DNA of 64,000 nt. Source: an uncultured Rhodospirillales bacterium (GTDB lineage: Bacteria > Pseudomonadota > Alphaproteobacteria > Rhodospirillales > UBA2165). The number at the start of each line of letters is the position of its first letter. Positions within the stretch are counted from its first letter, which is position 1. The stretch covers positions 62,001-126,000 of the forward strand of contig CAJXKD010000002.1 of assembly GCA_913055735.1 (NCBI GenBank), read 5' to 3'. The notes under the pieces were generated by a model, which saw nothing but the letters and a program-made list of their open reading frames with translations, was not told the DNA's origin and did no database searches. A program made the translations under genes and the position numbers. Of the stretch, positions 1-8,662 are shown in pieces.

Positions 1-2
1 TC

Positions 3-1055
3 GTGCAGCAGCAGGCTGAGGCCGGCATCGATGTTGTCAGCGATGGCGAATTCGGCAAGGCGATCAGTTGGTCCCTTTACGCGTTGGAGCGGTTGAGTGG
101 GTTCGAGCGCCGCCAGGTCGAAGTTGGCCAAGCGAGCCGGTTCGAACGCGGCGCCGACCGTGCGCGGTTCCATGAGTTCTACGAAGAACTCGATGCGGGG
201 GACGATACCCGTGCCCGTCGCGACACGACGAACTACCGTTCCAACATGGTTTGCGTCGGTCCCATCGAATACACCAACACCGCAGAAGTCGAGCGGGACA
301 TCGCCAACCTCAAGGCGGCCGTGGCGAATGCCGATGTGGAGGAAGCCTTCCTGCCGGTCGCGGCGCCGGCGAGCGTCATCCCCGACCGGATCAATGAGTA
401 CTACGATAACGATGACGATTGCGCGATCGCGATCGCCGAGGCGATGCGCACGGAGTACAAGGCGATCGTCGACGCGGGCTTCATCGTTCAGGTCGATGAC
501 GCACGCGCCGCTGTCACCTATGACCGCATGGTGCCGCCTGGCAGCTTCGAGGATTACTACAAATGGTGCGGGCGCCAGATGGAATTGCTCAATCATGCCC
601 TCGAGGGTATCCCCGAAGAGAAGGTGCGCTATCACGTCTGTTGGGGAAGTTGGCCCGGGCCGCACACGACAGATGTGCCGTTGAAAAAGATCGCGGACTT
701 GGTGCTGAGCGTGAAGGCGGGCGCCTATGTCATCGAAGGCGCCAATCCACGCCACGAACATGAGTGGCGCATTTGGAAGGACGTCAAGCTACCCGAGAGC
801 AAGGTCCTCATCCCGGGCGTGATCAGCCACGCGACCAACGTGGTCGAGCATCCCGAATTGGTTAGCGAGCGCATCGTCCGGTTGGCGGAACTGGTGGGAA
901 AAGAGAACATCATCGCCGGTACGGATTGCGGCTTTGCGCAAGGTCCCTTCCACCAGCGCGTTCACGCCTCCATTATGTGGGCGAAACTGGAAGCGTTGGT
1001 CGAGGGTGCGAAACTGGCAAGCAATGAGCTCTGGGGATCACGCGCTGCCGCTTGA
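3..1055 (+). CDS. MetE-like cobalamin-independent methyltransferase (5' truncated by window)
   Basis: C-terminal part of a cobalamin-independent methionine synthase-like TIM barrel; the true start lies left of the window. The zinc-ligand pattern of the MetE C-terminal domain is visible: a His-x-Cys pair (H211, C213 in YHVCWGSW), a Glu in VIEGANPRHEHE and a Cys in GTDCGF (C309). These short single-barrel relatives are common in catabolic clusters and usually transfer a methyl or related group to or from an unknown thiol substrate, so methionine synthesis should not be assumed. The end overlaps the convergent TRAP permease gene by 18 bp. Family call is firm, substrate unknown. Confidence 0.85.
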   Translation: MQQQAEAGIDVVSDGEFGKAISWSLYALERLSGFERRQVEVGQASRFERGADRARFHEFYEELDAGDDTRARRDTTNYRSNMVCVGPIEYTNTAEVERDIANLKAAVANADVEEAFLPVAAPASVIPDRINEYYDNDDDCAIAIAEAMRTEYKAIVDAGFIVQVDDARAAVTYDRMVPPGSFEDYYKWCGRQMELLNHALEGIPEEKVRYHVCWGSWPGPHTTDVPLKKIADLVLSVKAGAYVIEGANPRHEHEWRIWKDVKLPESKVLIPGVISHATNVVEHPELVSERIVRLAELVGKENIIAGTDCGFAQGPFHQRVHASIMWAKLEALVEGAKLASNELWGSRAAA

Positions 1056-3029
1056 GGTGCCTGCTGCCACCGCTACGTTTGTTTTCTTTGCCGCGATAAA
1101 TTCGTAGGTGAGAAGCAGCGCGGCGATCACACCACCTGCTGCGTTCGCCCATACCACCCAAGGGCCGAAGGCCGTCGGGATTAGCAGCAGAATGCCGGCC
1201 GCCATAATTGCCGCCCGCATACCGATATTCATGATGCGAAAGAAATAACCGATCATGGCGGCGGACATGAGCCAGACGCCGGCGATGGCGGTGCCCACCG
1301 TGATGACCGTGACGGTGACATCTGGATTCTGGAGCAAAAGGGCCGGCGCGAACACGAACAGGAAAGGCACGACATAGGCCGTCCAGCCGAAGCGCATGGA
1401 CGTCCATCCCGTCGCCATGGGGGGCGCCTCGGCAAGGCTTGCGGCGAAGAACGACGCAATCGCCACCGGCGGCGTGATGAATGACATCATACCGAGATAC
1501 AGAATGAACATGTGGGCAGCCAGCGGCTGAATACCGACTTCGACTAGCGACGGCGCAATCAGTGCGGCGAGTAGCACATAGACGGCAAGTGTCGGCATGC
1601 CCATGCCCAACACGATGCAGATTGCCGCGGCCATCAGAAGCAGGAGGAAGAGATTACCGCTGCCGACTTTGACCAAAAGCAGGGTCAACGCGAAACCGAG
1701 GCCAGTGACCTGCAGGACACCGATGATGAAGGCAGCGCCCGCGACGATCATCAAGATATCGAGGATGGATGTGCCGGTGCCGGTCAAGCAATGCCAGACG
1801 TCGAGCAACGACATCCGCTTGCCCTTGTAGCCGATGAGTAGGCCGATGGCGAGCACCAGGCCGCACGCGATAATGGCGGCGGTCTCGACTTCCCAATTCA
1901 GCCAGAATAGGGCGTAGATCAGGGCCGCAAACGGCGTAATGAACAGCCATCCCGATTTCATCACGGCGAAGAAATTGGGAATGAGGCGTTCTTCGACACG
2001 CTTGATGCCGCGCCGGGCCGCTTCCAGGTCTGCCTGGATGAACAGCGCGACGTAGTAGAGCAACGACGGGATCAGCGCCGCAATGACGATGTCCTTGTAG
2101 GGCCGTTCAAGGAAGTCGGCCATGAGGAACGCGACCGCACCCATAACGGGGGGCATCAGCTGTCCGCCGGTTGAGGCAACCGCTTCGACCGACGCCGCCA
2201 GGCGGGCAGGGAAGCCGTTGCGTTTCATCATCGGAATGGTGACGACGCCCGTTGCGACGATGTTGGAAACAACGATGCCCGAAACCGAGCCGAACAAACT
2301 CGAGGCAGTAATCGATATCTTGGCGGATCCACCGCGATAGCGACCCATCAACGCAAGCGCGAAATCGTTGAAGAAATCGGCGCCGCCGGAACGAAGCAGG
2401 AGTTGGCCGAAGAAGACGAACGTGAAGACGATCGTCGCCGCCGTTTTCAGCATGAAGCCCATCAGAGCATTGGTGTCGAGGGCGAGGTAGCTCACCAATC
2501 GCGGAATCTCGACTTCGCGGGTTTGGAGCGCACCGGGAACCAAATGGCCGACCAACGCGTAGGCACAGAAGATAAGCGCGATGATAAGCAGCGGGTAGCC
2601 TGTCGCGCGGCGCAGACCTTCGATGCAGAGGACGAAGAAAATGGCCGAAACGACGACGCCGTCGGTTGGTACAAATATTAGCCGCTCGATCAGGTCGGGA
2701 TAAATGATGCCCGTATACCAACCGGCGCCGAACCCGACGAGCGCCGCAATCGCGTCATACCAGGGCAGTGTCGTCCGGGGTGTATTCCGTTTTGCCGGAA
2801 AATGAATAAAGACCAGGGCAATGCCGGCACCCAGCATGGGCGCCATGATTTGTTCGGCGAGAAGGTTAAGCCCGAACAGCGAACGATAAAGATCGGCCGA
2901 CCAGGCAAGCGAGGCAAGGACGAGTCCCGCCGCAAGCACGGCGCGCAGAAGACGTACCGTTTTCGACCCGCTTTCGTCAGTATCGGTGCTTGAGCCGGTC
3001 GTTTGGTTATTGTTGATTGCGTCTGCCAT
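1038..3029 (-). CDS. TRAP transporter fused permease, TAXI type
   Basis: 663-aa, very hydrophobic integral membrane protein with well over a dozen membrane segments. This is the length expected for the fused small plus large (DctQ-DctM) permease of TAXI-type TRAP transporters, which import organic acids using an ion gradient. The conserved stretch GGQLMPPVMGAVAFLMADF and the later ITPPVAIASFFAASLAEA are typical of the large-subunit halves. It lies 95 bp downstream of the binding-protein gene on the same strand, so the two form one operon. Start is the ATG at 3029; no strong Shine-Dalgarno precedes it, which together with the intergenic hairpin suggests lower expression than the binding protein. 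Confidence 0.93.
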   Translation of the reverse strand: MADAINNNQTTGSSTDTDESGSKTVRLLRAVLAAGLVLASLAWSADLYRSLFGLNLLAEQIMAPMLGAGIALVFIHFPAKRNTPRTTLPWYDAIAALVGFGAGWYTGIIYPDLIERLIFVPTDGVVVSAIFFVLCIEGLRRATGYPLLIIALIFCAYALVGHLVPGALQTREVEIPRLVSYLALDTNALMGFMLKTAATIVFTFVFFGQLLLRSGGADFFNDFALALMGRYRGGSAKISITASSLFGSVSGIVVSNIVATGVVTIPMMKRNGFPARLAASVEAVASTGGQLMPPVMGAVAFLMADFLERPYKDIVIAALIPSLLYYVALFIQADLEAARRGIKRVEERLIPNFFAVMKSGWLFITPFAALIYALFWLNWEVETAAIIACGLVLAIGLLIGYKGKRMSLLDVWHCLTGTGTSILDILMIVAGAAFIIGVLQVTGLGFALTLLLVKVGSGNLFLLLLMAAAICIVLGMGMPTLAVYVLLAALIAPSLVEVGIQPLAAHMFILYLGMMSFITPPVAIASFFAASLAEAPPMATGWTSMRFGWTAYVVPFLFVFAPALLLQNPDVTVTVITVGTAIAGVWLMSAAMIGYFFRIMNIGMRAAIMAAGILLLIPTAFGPWVVWANAAGGVIAALLLTYEFIAAKKTNVAVAAGTSSGSA

Positions 3030-3063
3030 GGTGCGCTCGGATTTTTCGGGGAAGAAAGGGAAA

Positions 3064-3090
3064 CGCGCCGCCCGCTATCAGGACGGCGCG
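3064..3090 (-). promoter_or_regulatory. intercistronic hairpin in TRAP operon
   Basis: Inverted repeat CGCGCCG (3064-3070) / CGGCGCG (3084-3090), extendable by two further pairs around a mismatch. It lies between the binding-protein stop and the permease start, with no T-run after it. Hairpins in this position in importer operons usually protect the upstream binding-protein mRNA or partly block read-through, giving excess binding protein. The structure is seen; the function is inferred. Confidence 0.5.
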
Positions 3091-3124
3091 CTCCCGAACT
3101 TGGCAAAGTTAGAGCTGGGAAGGC

Positions 3125-4099
3125 TTACATGCCGCCCCAGATGCCTTTTTCTTTGTAGTACTTGATCGCGCCCGGATGGTAGTCGACCGTCTTATACGGG
3201 GCAGACATCCGCTTGTCCGGGAAGAAACCGTTAAACGACGGATGACCCTTGACCAACTCCGCTTTGTTTTCGGCCATGGCTTTGGTCATCTTGTAAACGA
3301 TGTCGTCGGAGACATCGGTCGAGGAGGTCACCACCAGGTTCACGCCCAACACATTGGTCGGACCGATGACGCCGGGATAGCGAGGGCCGGGCTGAATGGT
3401 GATGATACCGTATTCATCACGGACCTTCTGCATGCCAGCCAGCGCCTCGGGCGTATTATCAACAGACAGGAAACGGACACCACCGTCGGATGACAGGGCG
3501 GCGTTCACCTCGGCTACTTTGGGGGCAATGAGCGCGATGGTCGTGCCGACGGTCTTGCCGGACTTGAAATCGTTGGCGGCGGGGATCAGGCCGGATGTCG
3601 GAACTGGATCAACGTCGTCCAGGCTGATGCCCGCGGTGCCGAGGATACCATTCGAGAGCGGTATGCCATTTGGGAACTGAGGCCAACCCGTGGGGAATTT
3701 CTTTCCCTTCAGATCGGCAACGGTTTTGATGTCCGAGTTGTTGCGAACCATGATGCCAATCGGGAAGCTGCTGACCGTGGCGACCACGCGCAGCTGCGGA
3801 GATGGCTGTGGGAAGCCGTACCGCCCATGCACGGCGCCCGCCATGTTAACCACGTCGCCGATGGTGAATTCGGCGGCTTTGGTTGCAACGGCTGCAAGCG
3901 TCGCGGATGACCCACCCACGGGAATGACGCGGATCTGCATGCCTGTCGCTTCCTGTGCGACCTTGGCAATGACTTGGGCCTGAAGATTGTTGATGGCGCC
4001 GACAGGAATCGTCGCGAAGCCGAGGGTTTGCGCGGATGCTGCAACCGAGCTGACGGCGAGCATCGCCCCAACGGCGGCGGCACTTAGAAATCGGAGCAT
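3125..4099 (-). CDS. TAXI family TRAP transporter solute-binding protein
   Basis: 324-aa periplasmic binding protein. A signal peptide is clear (basic MLR, hydrophobic core, AxA-type end VAASAQT, about residues 1-24). The mature part begins LGFATIPVGAINNLQAQVIAKV and continues with the IRVIPVGGSSATLAAVATKAAEFTIGD-type segment of TAXI receptors. It delivers an organic-acid ligand to the permease encoded downstream. The ATG at 4099 is preceded by a strong GGGAGG site 8-10 nt upstream. It is divergent from the acyl-CoA synthetase-like gene, so the importer and the catabolic genes probably share regulation. Ligand unknown. Confidence 0.93.
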   Translation of the reverse strand: MLRFLSAAAVGAMLAVSSVAASAQTLGFATIPVGAINNLQAQVIAKVAQEATGMQIRVIPVGGSSATLAAVATKAAEFTIGDVVNMAGAVHGRYGFPQPSPQLRVVATVSSFPIGIMVRNNSDIKTVADLKGKKFPTGWPQFPNGIPLSNGILGTAGISLDDVDPVPTSGLIPAANDFKSGKTVGTTIALIAPKVAEVNAALSSDGGVRFLSVDNTPEALAGMQKVRDEYGIITIQPGPRYPGVIGPTNVLGVNLVVTSSTDVSDDIVYKMTKAMAENKAELVKGHPSFNGFFPDKRMSAPYKTVDYHPGAIKYYKEKGIWGGM

Positions 4100-4422
4100 G
4101 TCGAATGACCTCCCTTTGGCCTAGATTTCAGTTTGCTTAATTACGGCCAATTAGGGCGTGTATCCTCAAAACCGTCAACCAATTCCTGCATTTATGCCCC
4201 TGATATGCCCGTGAACTCGCCGCTGATTTCGCTATACTTGGGAATAAGCCCACAAAATGCCGATTTCCGGTTCATGGGCCGGACAAGACGATGATCCATC
4301 CTTGATAAACGGGCTGTTGCCGTCGAGAAACGTCTTAGTCCAGGCCCTGTGACGTTTCCCAATACTGGTTATCAGGCGGGCTCAGAGCCGCTAAAAACAA
4401 ATACTCATCTAGCGAGGAATTT
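4100..4422. promoter_or_regulatory. divergent intergenic region
   Basis: 323 bp between the leftward TRAP operon and the rightward ligase gene, and therefore the place for both promoters. A small inverted repeat TAATT-N6-AATTA lies at 4138-4153, 39 bp before the binding-protein start, and could be an operator. I could not assign sigma-70 boxes with confidence and saw no ORF worth calling. Confidence 0.35.
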
Positions 4423-5955
4423 ATGAAGTTAGGAGCGCTCCTTGCGGGTAATGCCCGCCGCAACCCCGATGCGCTAGCCGTCGTTTGCGGTGCGCGCCGA
4501 CTGACGTTGGCGGAGCTTAACGAGCGCGCCAACCGGTTCGCCAACGCGCTTCTGGATAAAGGCCTCAAAGCGGGGGACCGGGTCGCGGTCTATTTGCCGA
4601 ACGGGGTCGAGGTGGTTGAAGCGATGGCGGGTGTCGTCAAGACGGGCGCTTTGATCACTCCCTTGTCACCGCGCCTTACGGAGCGCGAGGTCCACTACAT
4701 TCTCGGAAATAGTGAGCCCAAGGTCATCGTCTTTCCCGAAAGTCATCGAGAGTCTTTGGGCGATCATGCCGACCATCCTGACACCATCCTTATCTGTGTC
4801 GGCACCCCGCGGGACGGTGAGGAGGAGTTCGAAACAATAATGGCGGAAGGCTCGGCGGAGGCCCCGCCGAGCCTGCCCCCGATGCCCGATGATTGCGTCG
4901 TCAGTTACACGTCGGGGACAACGGGATACCCCAAAGGCGCAGTTGGCACCCATCAGAATTTTATTGCTATCGGCGGGCTTATTGCCGCCCCCGAATGGGA
5001 ACTGACGCCGAAGGATATCGTCTTCGCGTCGACGCCGCTTTCTCACCGCGCAGGTCTGGCGCGGATGGCTAATTCGTTCCATTTGGGGAATCCGCTGATT
5101 CTGCAGCCGCGTTTCGATCCCGAGGATGCGGTCGAGGTGATTGCCAAAGAGGGTGTCACGGTTCTCAGCGCAGTGCCGACCATCATCCGGCTGATGATGC
5201 CGGAAATCGAAAAGAATGCCGACCGGTTGAAGAAACTTCGTCTCGTGGTCACCACCGGTGAATCTTTTCCAGAGCCGCTAAAGAAACAGTTGTTTTCGGC
5301 GCTTCCTCACGTTCAGTTGCACAGCTTCTTGGCGCAGACTGAAGCGGGTGTTATTTGCTCTCTACGTCACGAGGATCACGCACGCAAACCCGGTGCTGCG
5401 GGATTTCCCATTCCCGGGGTCGACCTCCGATTGGTGGATAAGGACCTCAAGGACGTAAAGCGCGGCGAAGTGGGAGAAATTATCGTTCGCTGCGGTGTTC
5501 CCGGCGCTTACACGATCATGCGCGAGTATTTTCGCAATCCGCAAGCGACGAAGGAAACGTTGGTCGATGGCTGGCTGCGGACCGGCGATTTGGCCTACGA
5601 GGACGAAGCCGGCTATCTGTTTTTTGCCGATCGGGCGAAAGATATGATCGTGTCGGGTGGCTTGAACATCTATTCCCGTGAGGTCGAAGTGGCGCTATTG
5701 GAGCATCCGGCGGTTGCCGATGCCGCCGTTTTCGCCGTTCCCGATCCGGAATTCGGCGAAGCGGTCATGGCGTGTGTTCAACTCCGCGATGGGAAAAAGG
5801 CGACGGCGGATGAGCTGATCGCCTTCTGCCGCGAACAAATTGCCTCCTACAAAAAACCCAAACACGTGCGTTTCATGGACGAATTTCCGCGTACCAGTGC
5901 CGGCAAAGTGCAGAAGCACGAACTCAAGAAACAGCTGACGAAGGAATTCGCCTAA
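4423..5955 (+). CDS. AMP-dependent acyl-CoA synthetase/ligase
   Basis: 510-aa ANL-superfamily adenylate-forming enzyme expected to activate a carboxylic acid with ATP and CoA. The P-loop-like motif YTSGTTGYPKG is at about residues 162-172, the GWLRTGDLAYEDEAGY core follows, then the hinge region DRAKDMIVSGGLNIYSREVE, and the C-terminal SAGKVQK Lys is near 493. Length is standard. The ATG is preceded by GAGGAA. Its stop overlaps the convergent dioxygenase stop by 4 bp. Its position beside the TRAP importer suggests it acts on the imported acid or a product of it. Acid specificity cannot be read from the sequence. Confidence 0.9.
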   Translation: MKLGALLAGNARRNPDALAVVCGARRLTLAELNERANRFANALLDKGLKAGDRVAVYLPNGVEVVEAMAGVVKTGALITPLSPRLTEREVHYILGNSEPKVIVFPESHRESLGDHADHPDTILICVGTPRDGEEEFETIMAEGSAEAPPSLPPMPDDCVVSYTSGTTGYPKGAVGTHQNFIAIGGLIAAPEWELTPKDIVFASTPLSHRAGLARMANSFHLGNPLILQPRFDPEDAVEVIAKEGVTVLSAVPTIIRLMMPEIEKNADRLKKLRLVVTTGESFPEPLKKQLFSALPHVQLHSFLAQTEAGVICSLRHEDHARKPGAAGFPIPGVDLRLVDKDLKDVKRGEVGEIIVRCGVPGAYTIMREYFRNPQATKETLVDGWLRTGDLAYEDEAGYLFFADRAKDMIVSGGLNIYSREVEVALLEHPAVADAAVFAVPDPEFGEAVMACVQLRDGKKATADELIAFCREQIASYKKPKHVRFMDEFPRTSAGKVQKHELKKQLTKEFA

Positions 5956-6815
5956 ATAAGAGGACCGTCACCAGCTACCGTTGTTCGGTGCAAAAGGCGA
6001 CGATGATGGGCGAGATCATAGCTGCCGGCCCGGTGCATGGTGCACCGGTTGTCCCACATGACCAAATCGCCGACTTCCCATTCGTGACGATAGACAAAAC
6101 GGGGCTGGGTGGCCCAGTCGGTAAGCCAATCCAGCAGCTCCTGGCTCTCTTCCGCGTCCATGCCTTCGATATGATCGACGTGGGAGCCGATGACGAGCGC
6201 TTTGCGGCCGTCTTCCAAGGGCCTCACCAAGGGTTGGCGCACGGGCGGCACTGCCTCCTGAACCGCCTTGGGGCGTGGCGGCAGACTGTGGCGGCGACGG
6301 GTGACCTCGAAGTCGTGGACGGCGATCAATTTCTCGATTTGCGCTTTTTTATCTTCAGATAAGGCCTCGTAGGCCATTGCCATATTGGCGAACAACGTAT
6401 CGCCGCCGACCGGCGGAACCTCGACGGCATAGAGAAGGGACGCTTTGCTGGGAACGCGGCGGAAGGTGCTGTCCGTGTGCCAGGCCGATGTACCCAAGGT
6501 GAAGGACTTGTGGCCGATATCCTCCACCGGTTTGATGTCGCCGGTGTACTTGTCGATGTTGGAAACTCGGATGACGCAGGGAATGCCGTTCACCTGATCC
6601 TTGGGATCGGGAAAATCCTCGAGATCACCGAAGCGGCGGCTGAAGGCGATATGTTGGTCGATGGTGAAACGTTGATCATGGAATACGAGCACAGCGTGCG
6701 TCTCGAAGGCATCGCTCCAAATCTTGAAGTCGGCGTCGCTGATGTCCCGGGACAAATCCAACCCTTGAACCTCGGCACCGAACGTGTCCTTAAACGGACA
6801 AATCTCAACCGGCAT
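5952..6815 (-). CDS. TauD/TfdA-family Fe(II)/2-oxoglutarate dioxygenase
   Basis: 287-aa non-haem iron dioxygenase. The facial triad is visible as H113-x-D115 in SAWHTDSTF and H261 in CTMHRAGSYD, and the 2-oxoglutarate-binding Arg is R277 in LLHRTT. The family hydroxylates, and so often cleaves, sulfonates, aryloxyacetates and similar compounds. I use the ATG at 6815 rather than an in-frame ATG at 6905, because only 6815 has a strong GGGAGG site 6-9 nt upstream and the family N-terminus begins there. It is divergent from the dehydratase gene. Substrate unknown. Confidence 0.9.
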   Translation of the reverse strand: MPVEICPFKDTFGAEVQGLDLSRDISDADFKIWSDAFETHAVLVFHDQRFTIDQHIAFSRRFGDLEDFPDPKDQVNGIPCVIRVSNIDKYTGDIKPVEDIGHKSFTLGTSAWHTDSTFRRVPSKASLLYAVEVPPVGGDTLFANMAMAYEALSEDKKAQIEKLIAVHDFEVTRRRHSLPPRPKAVQEAVPPVRQPLVRPLEDGRKALVIGSHVDHIEGMDAEESQELLDWLTDWATQPRFVYRHEWEVGDLVMWDNRCTMHRAGSYDLAHHRRLLHRTTVAGDGPLI

Positions 6816-6968
6816 GGCAACCTCCCGTGATTTTTCCTGGACTCTATCGGTCCCGGCTGGCTTAGACAATGTTTCGACGGGGATAGAAGGCAGCCTTGAC
6901 GGCACGCGGGGGATCGCGTCAGGGTGCAGATATAGGCTGCTAATTTGAGGCGCCGGGAGGGAATAAAG

Positions 6969-8648
6969 ATGAACAAAAAACTACGCAGCAATTTCGTACG
7001 TGGAACATCGCCATGGGCCGTCCGGCGGGCGCAATGGCGGGCTCTCGGCTTCACCGATGAGGATATGGAGAAGCCGAAAATTGCCGTGGTGAACACCTCC
7101 TCCAAGTTAGCGATTTGTTTCTCGCATCTCGACGGTGTCGCCGAGAAGGTTTCCGAGGCGATCCGCGCCGCCGGCGGCCTGCCACTGGAAGTACGTACGG
7201 CGGCGCCGAGTGATTTCATCACCAGCCCCGGCCGGCGCGGCGGATATATCCTGTCGGCGCGCGATCTGGTGACAAACGATATCGAGGTCGTCGTCGAAGG
7301 GGCGCAACTCGACGGCATGGTATGTTTGACGTCTTGCGACAAGACGGTCCCCGGTCATTTGATGGCGGCTGCGCGGCTCAATATTCCTACCTTGATGGTG
7401 GTGTGCGGCTATCAGCCGAGCGGCGAATATAAAGGCGAGCACTGCGACATCGAGGAGGTGTTTCTCGCCGCCGGTCATACGGCCGCGGGCAAGTTGCCGG
7501 TTGAGGAACTCGCCGACATGGCTGACGTGTCGATCAAAGGCCCTGGCGTGTGCTCGGGTATGGGGACGGCGAACTCCATGCATATCGCGACCGAGGCGTT
7601 GGGCATGTGCCTTCCGGGCACGGCACCTGTTGCAGCAAACAGCGATAAGATGTTTGCCGATGTGGCGGCCGCCGGGAAGCGCATCGTCGAGATGGTTGAA
7701 GAGGACCTAAGGCCGCGCGACATCATGACGCCGGAGGCTTTCTCTAATTCCGCCATGTCGGTTCTGGCTGTTTCCGGGTCCATCAATTGCATCAAGCATC
7801 TGCAAGCGGTTGCTGTCGAGGCGGGCATGGATTTGAACGTCTACGATCTGTTCGACAAACTGTCGGACAAGGTGCCGGTTTTGGCGGCGGTGCGTCCCAA
7901 TGGCGAAGACTCCATCGAAGCGTTCGAGGCGGCGGGCGGCGCGCGCGCCGTGATGAAACAGTTGGGTGACCTGGTCAATGCCGATGCCATGACGGTCAGT
8001 GGTAAGACAATGGGCGAAAACCTGGTCGATGCCACGGTAGGCGATCAAAATGTCATCCGCTCGCGCGAAAATGCATTTTCCCATACGCCGCCGATCGTCA
8101 TCGTACGCGGTTCCCTGGCGCCCGGCGGCGCGATCATCAAGCTCGGCATTTCGCAGGACCGGGTATTCGAGATGACCGGCCCGGCACGGGCGTTCGATAC
8201 CGCCGACGAGGCGCTTGACTGCATCCGCAACAAGGGCGTGAAAGCGGGTGAGGTGGTTGTGCTGAAGGGCCTCGGCCTCAAAGGCGGCCCTGGCATGTCG
8301 ACTGCATCGCGCGTGGTGTTCGCTCTCGATGGCGCCGGCTTGGGTGAGGAGGTCGCGGTGGTCAGCGATGGCCAGAACTCGGGTCTTGTCAATCGGGGCC
8401 TGGTTGTCGGTGAGGTGGAGCCGGAAGCGGCGATCGGTGGACCGCTTGGGCTTGTCGAAGACGGCGATATCATTTCTATCGACGCGCGCGCCAAGACAGT
8501 AGATTTGAAGGTCAGCGAAGAGGAGTTGGCACGGCGGCGAGAGCGCTTTCAGGTGCGGACGTCGGAAAGCGGCGGCGGTTGGCTCAAGATCTATCAGGAA
8601 ACGGTGCAGCCTTTGTCGTCAGGTGCCGTGCTGACCAAACGAAGCTGA
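6969..8648 (+). CDS. IlvD/Edd family dehydratase (dihydroxy-acid dehydratase-like)
   Basis: 559-aa member of the IlvD/Edd family, which carries an Fe-S cluster and dehydrates dihydroxy acids or sugar acids. Three cysteines stand where the [2Fe-2S] ligands are expected: C50 (AICFSHL), C123 (TSCDKTVPG) and C195 (GVCSGMGTAN). The C-terminal block VSDGQNSG carries the catalytic Ser region. The ATG at 6969 is preferred over 6945 because of the GGAGGG site just before it. The motif VCSGMGTANSM departs from the CGGMYTANTM of biosynthetic IlvD. With its catabolic neighbours this favours a catabolic dehydratase over the branched-chain amino acid enzyme. Confidence 0.85.
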   Translation: MNKKLRSNFVRGTSPWAVRRAQWRALGFTDEDMEKPKIAVVNTSSKLAICFSHLDGVAEKVSEAIRAAGGLPLEVRTAAPSDFITSPGRRGGYILSARDLVTNDIEVVVEGAQLDGMVCLTSCDKTVPGHLMAAARLNIPTLMVVCGYQPSGEYKGEHCDIEEVFLAAGHTAAGKLPVEELADMADVSIKGPGVCSGMGTANSMHIATEALGMCLPGTAPVAANSDKMFADVAAAGKRIVEMVEEDLRPRDIMTPEAFSNSAMSVLAVSGSINCIKHLQAVAVEAGMDLNVYDLFDKLSDKVPVLAAVRPNGEDSIEAFEAAGGARAVMKQLGDLVNADAMTVSGKTMGENLVDATVGDQNVIRSRENAFSHTPPIVIVRGSLAPGGAIIKLGISQDRVFEMTGPARAFDTADEALDCIRNKGVKAGEVVVLKGLGLKGGPGMSTASRVVFALDGAGLGEEVAVVSDGQNSGLVNRGLVVGEVEPEAAIGGPLGLVEDGDIISIDARAKTVDLKVSEEELARRRERFQVRTSESGGGWLKIYQETVQPLSSGAVLTKRS

Positions 8649-8662
8649 GCGGCGTTGCGGTC

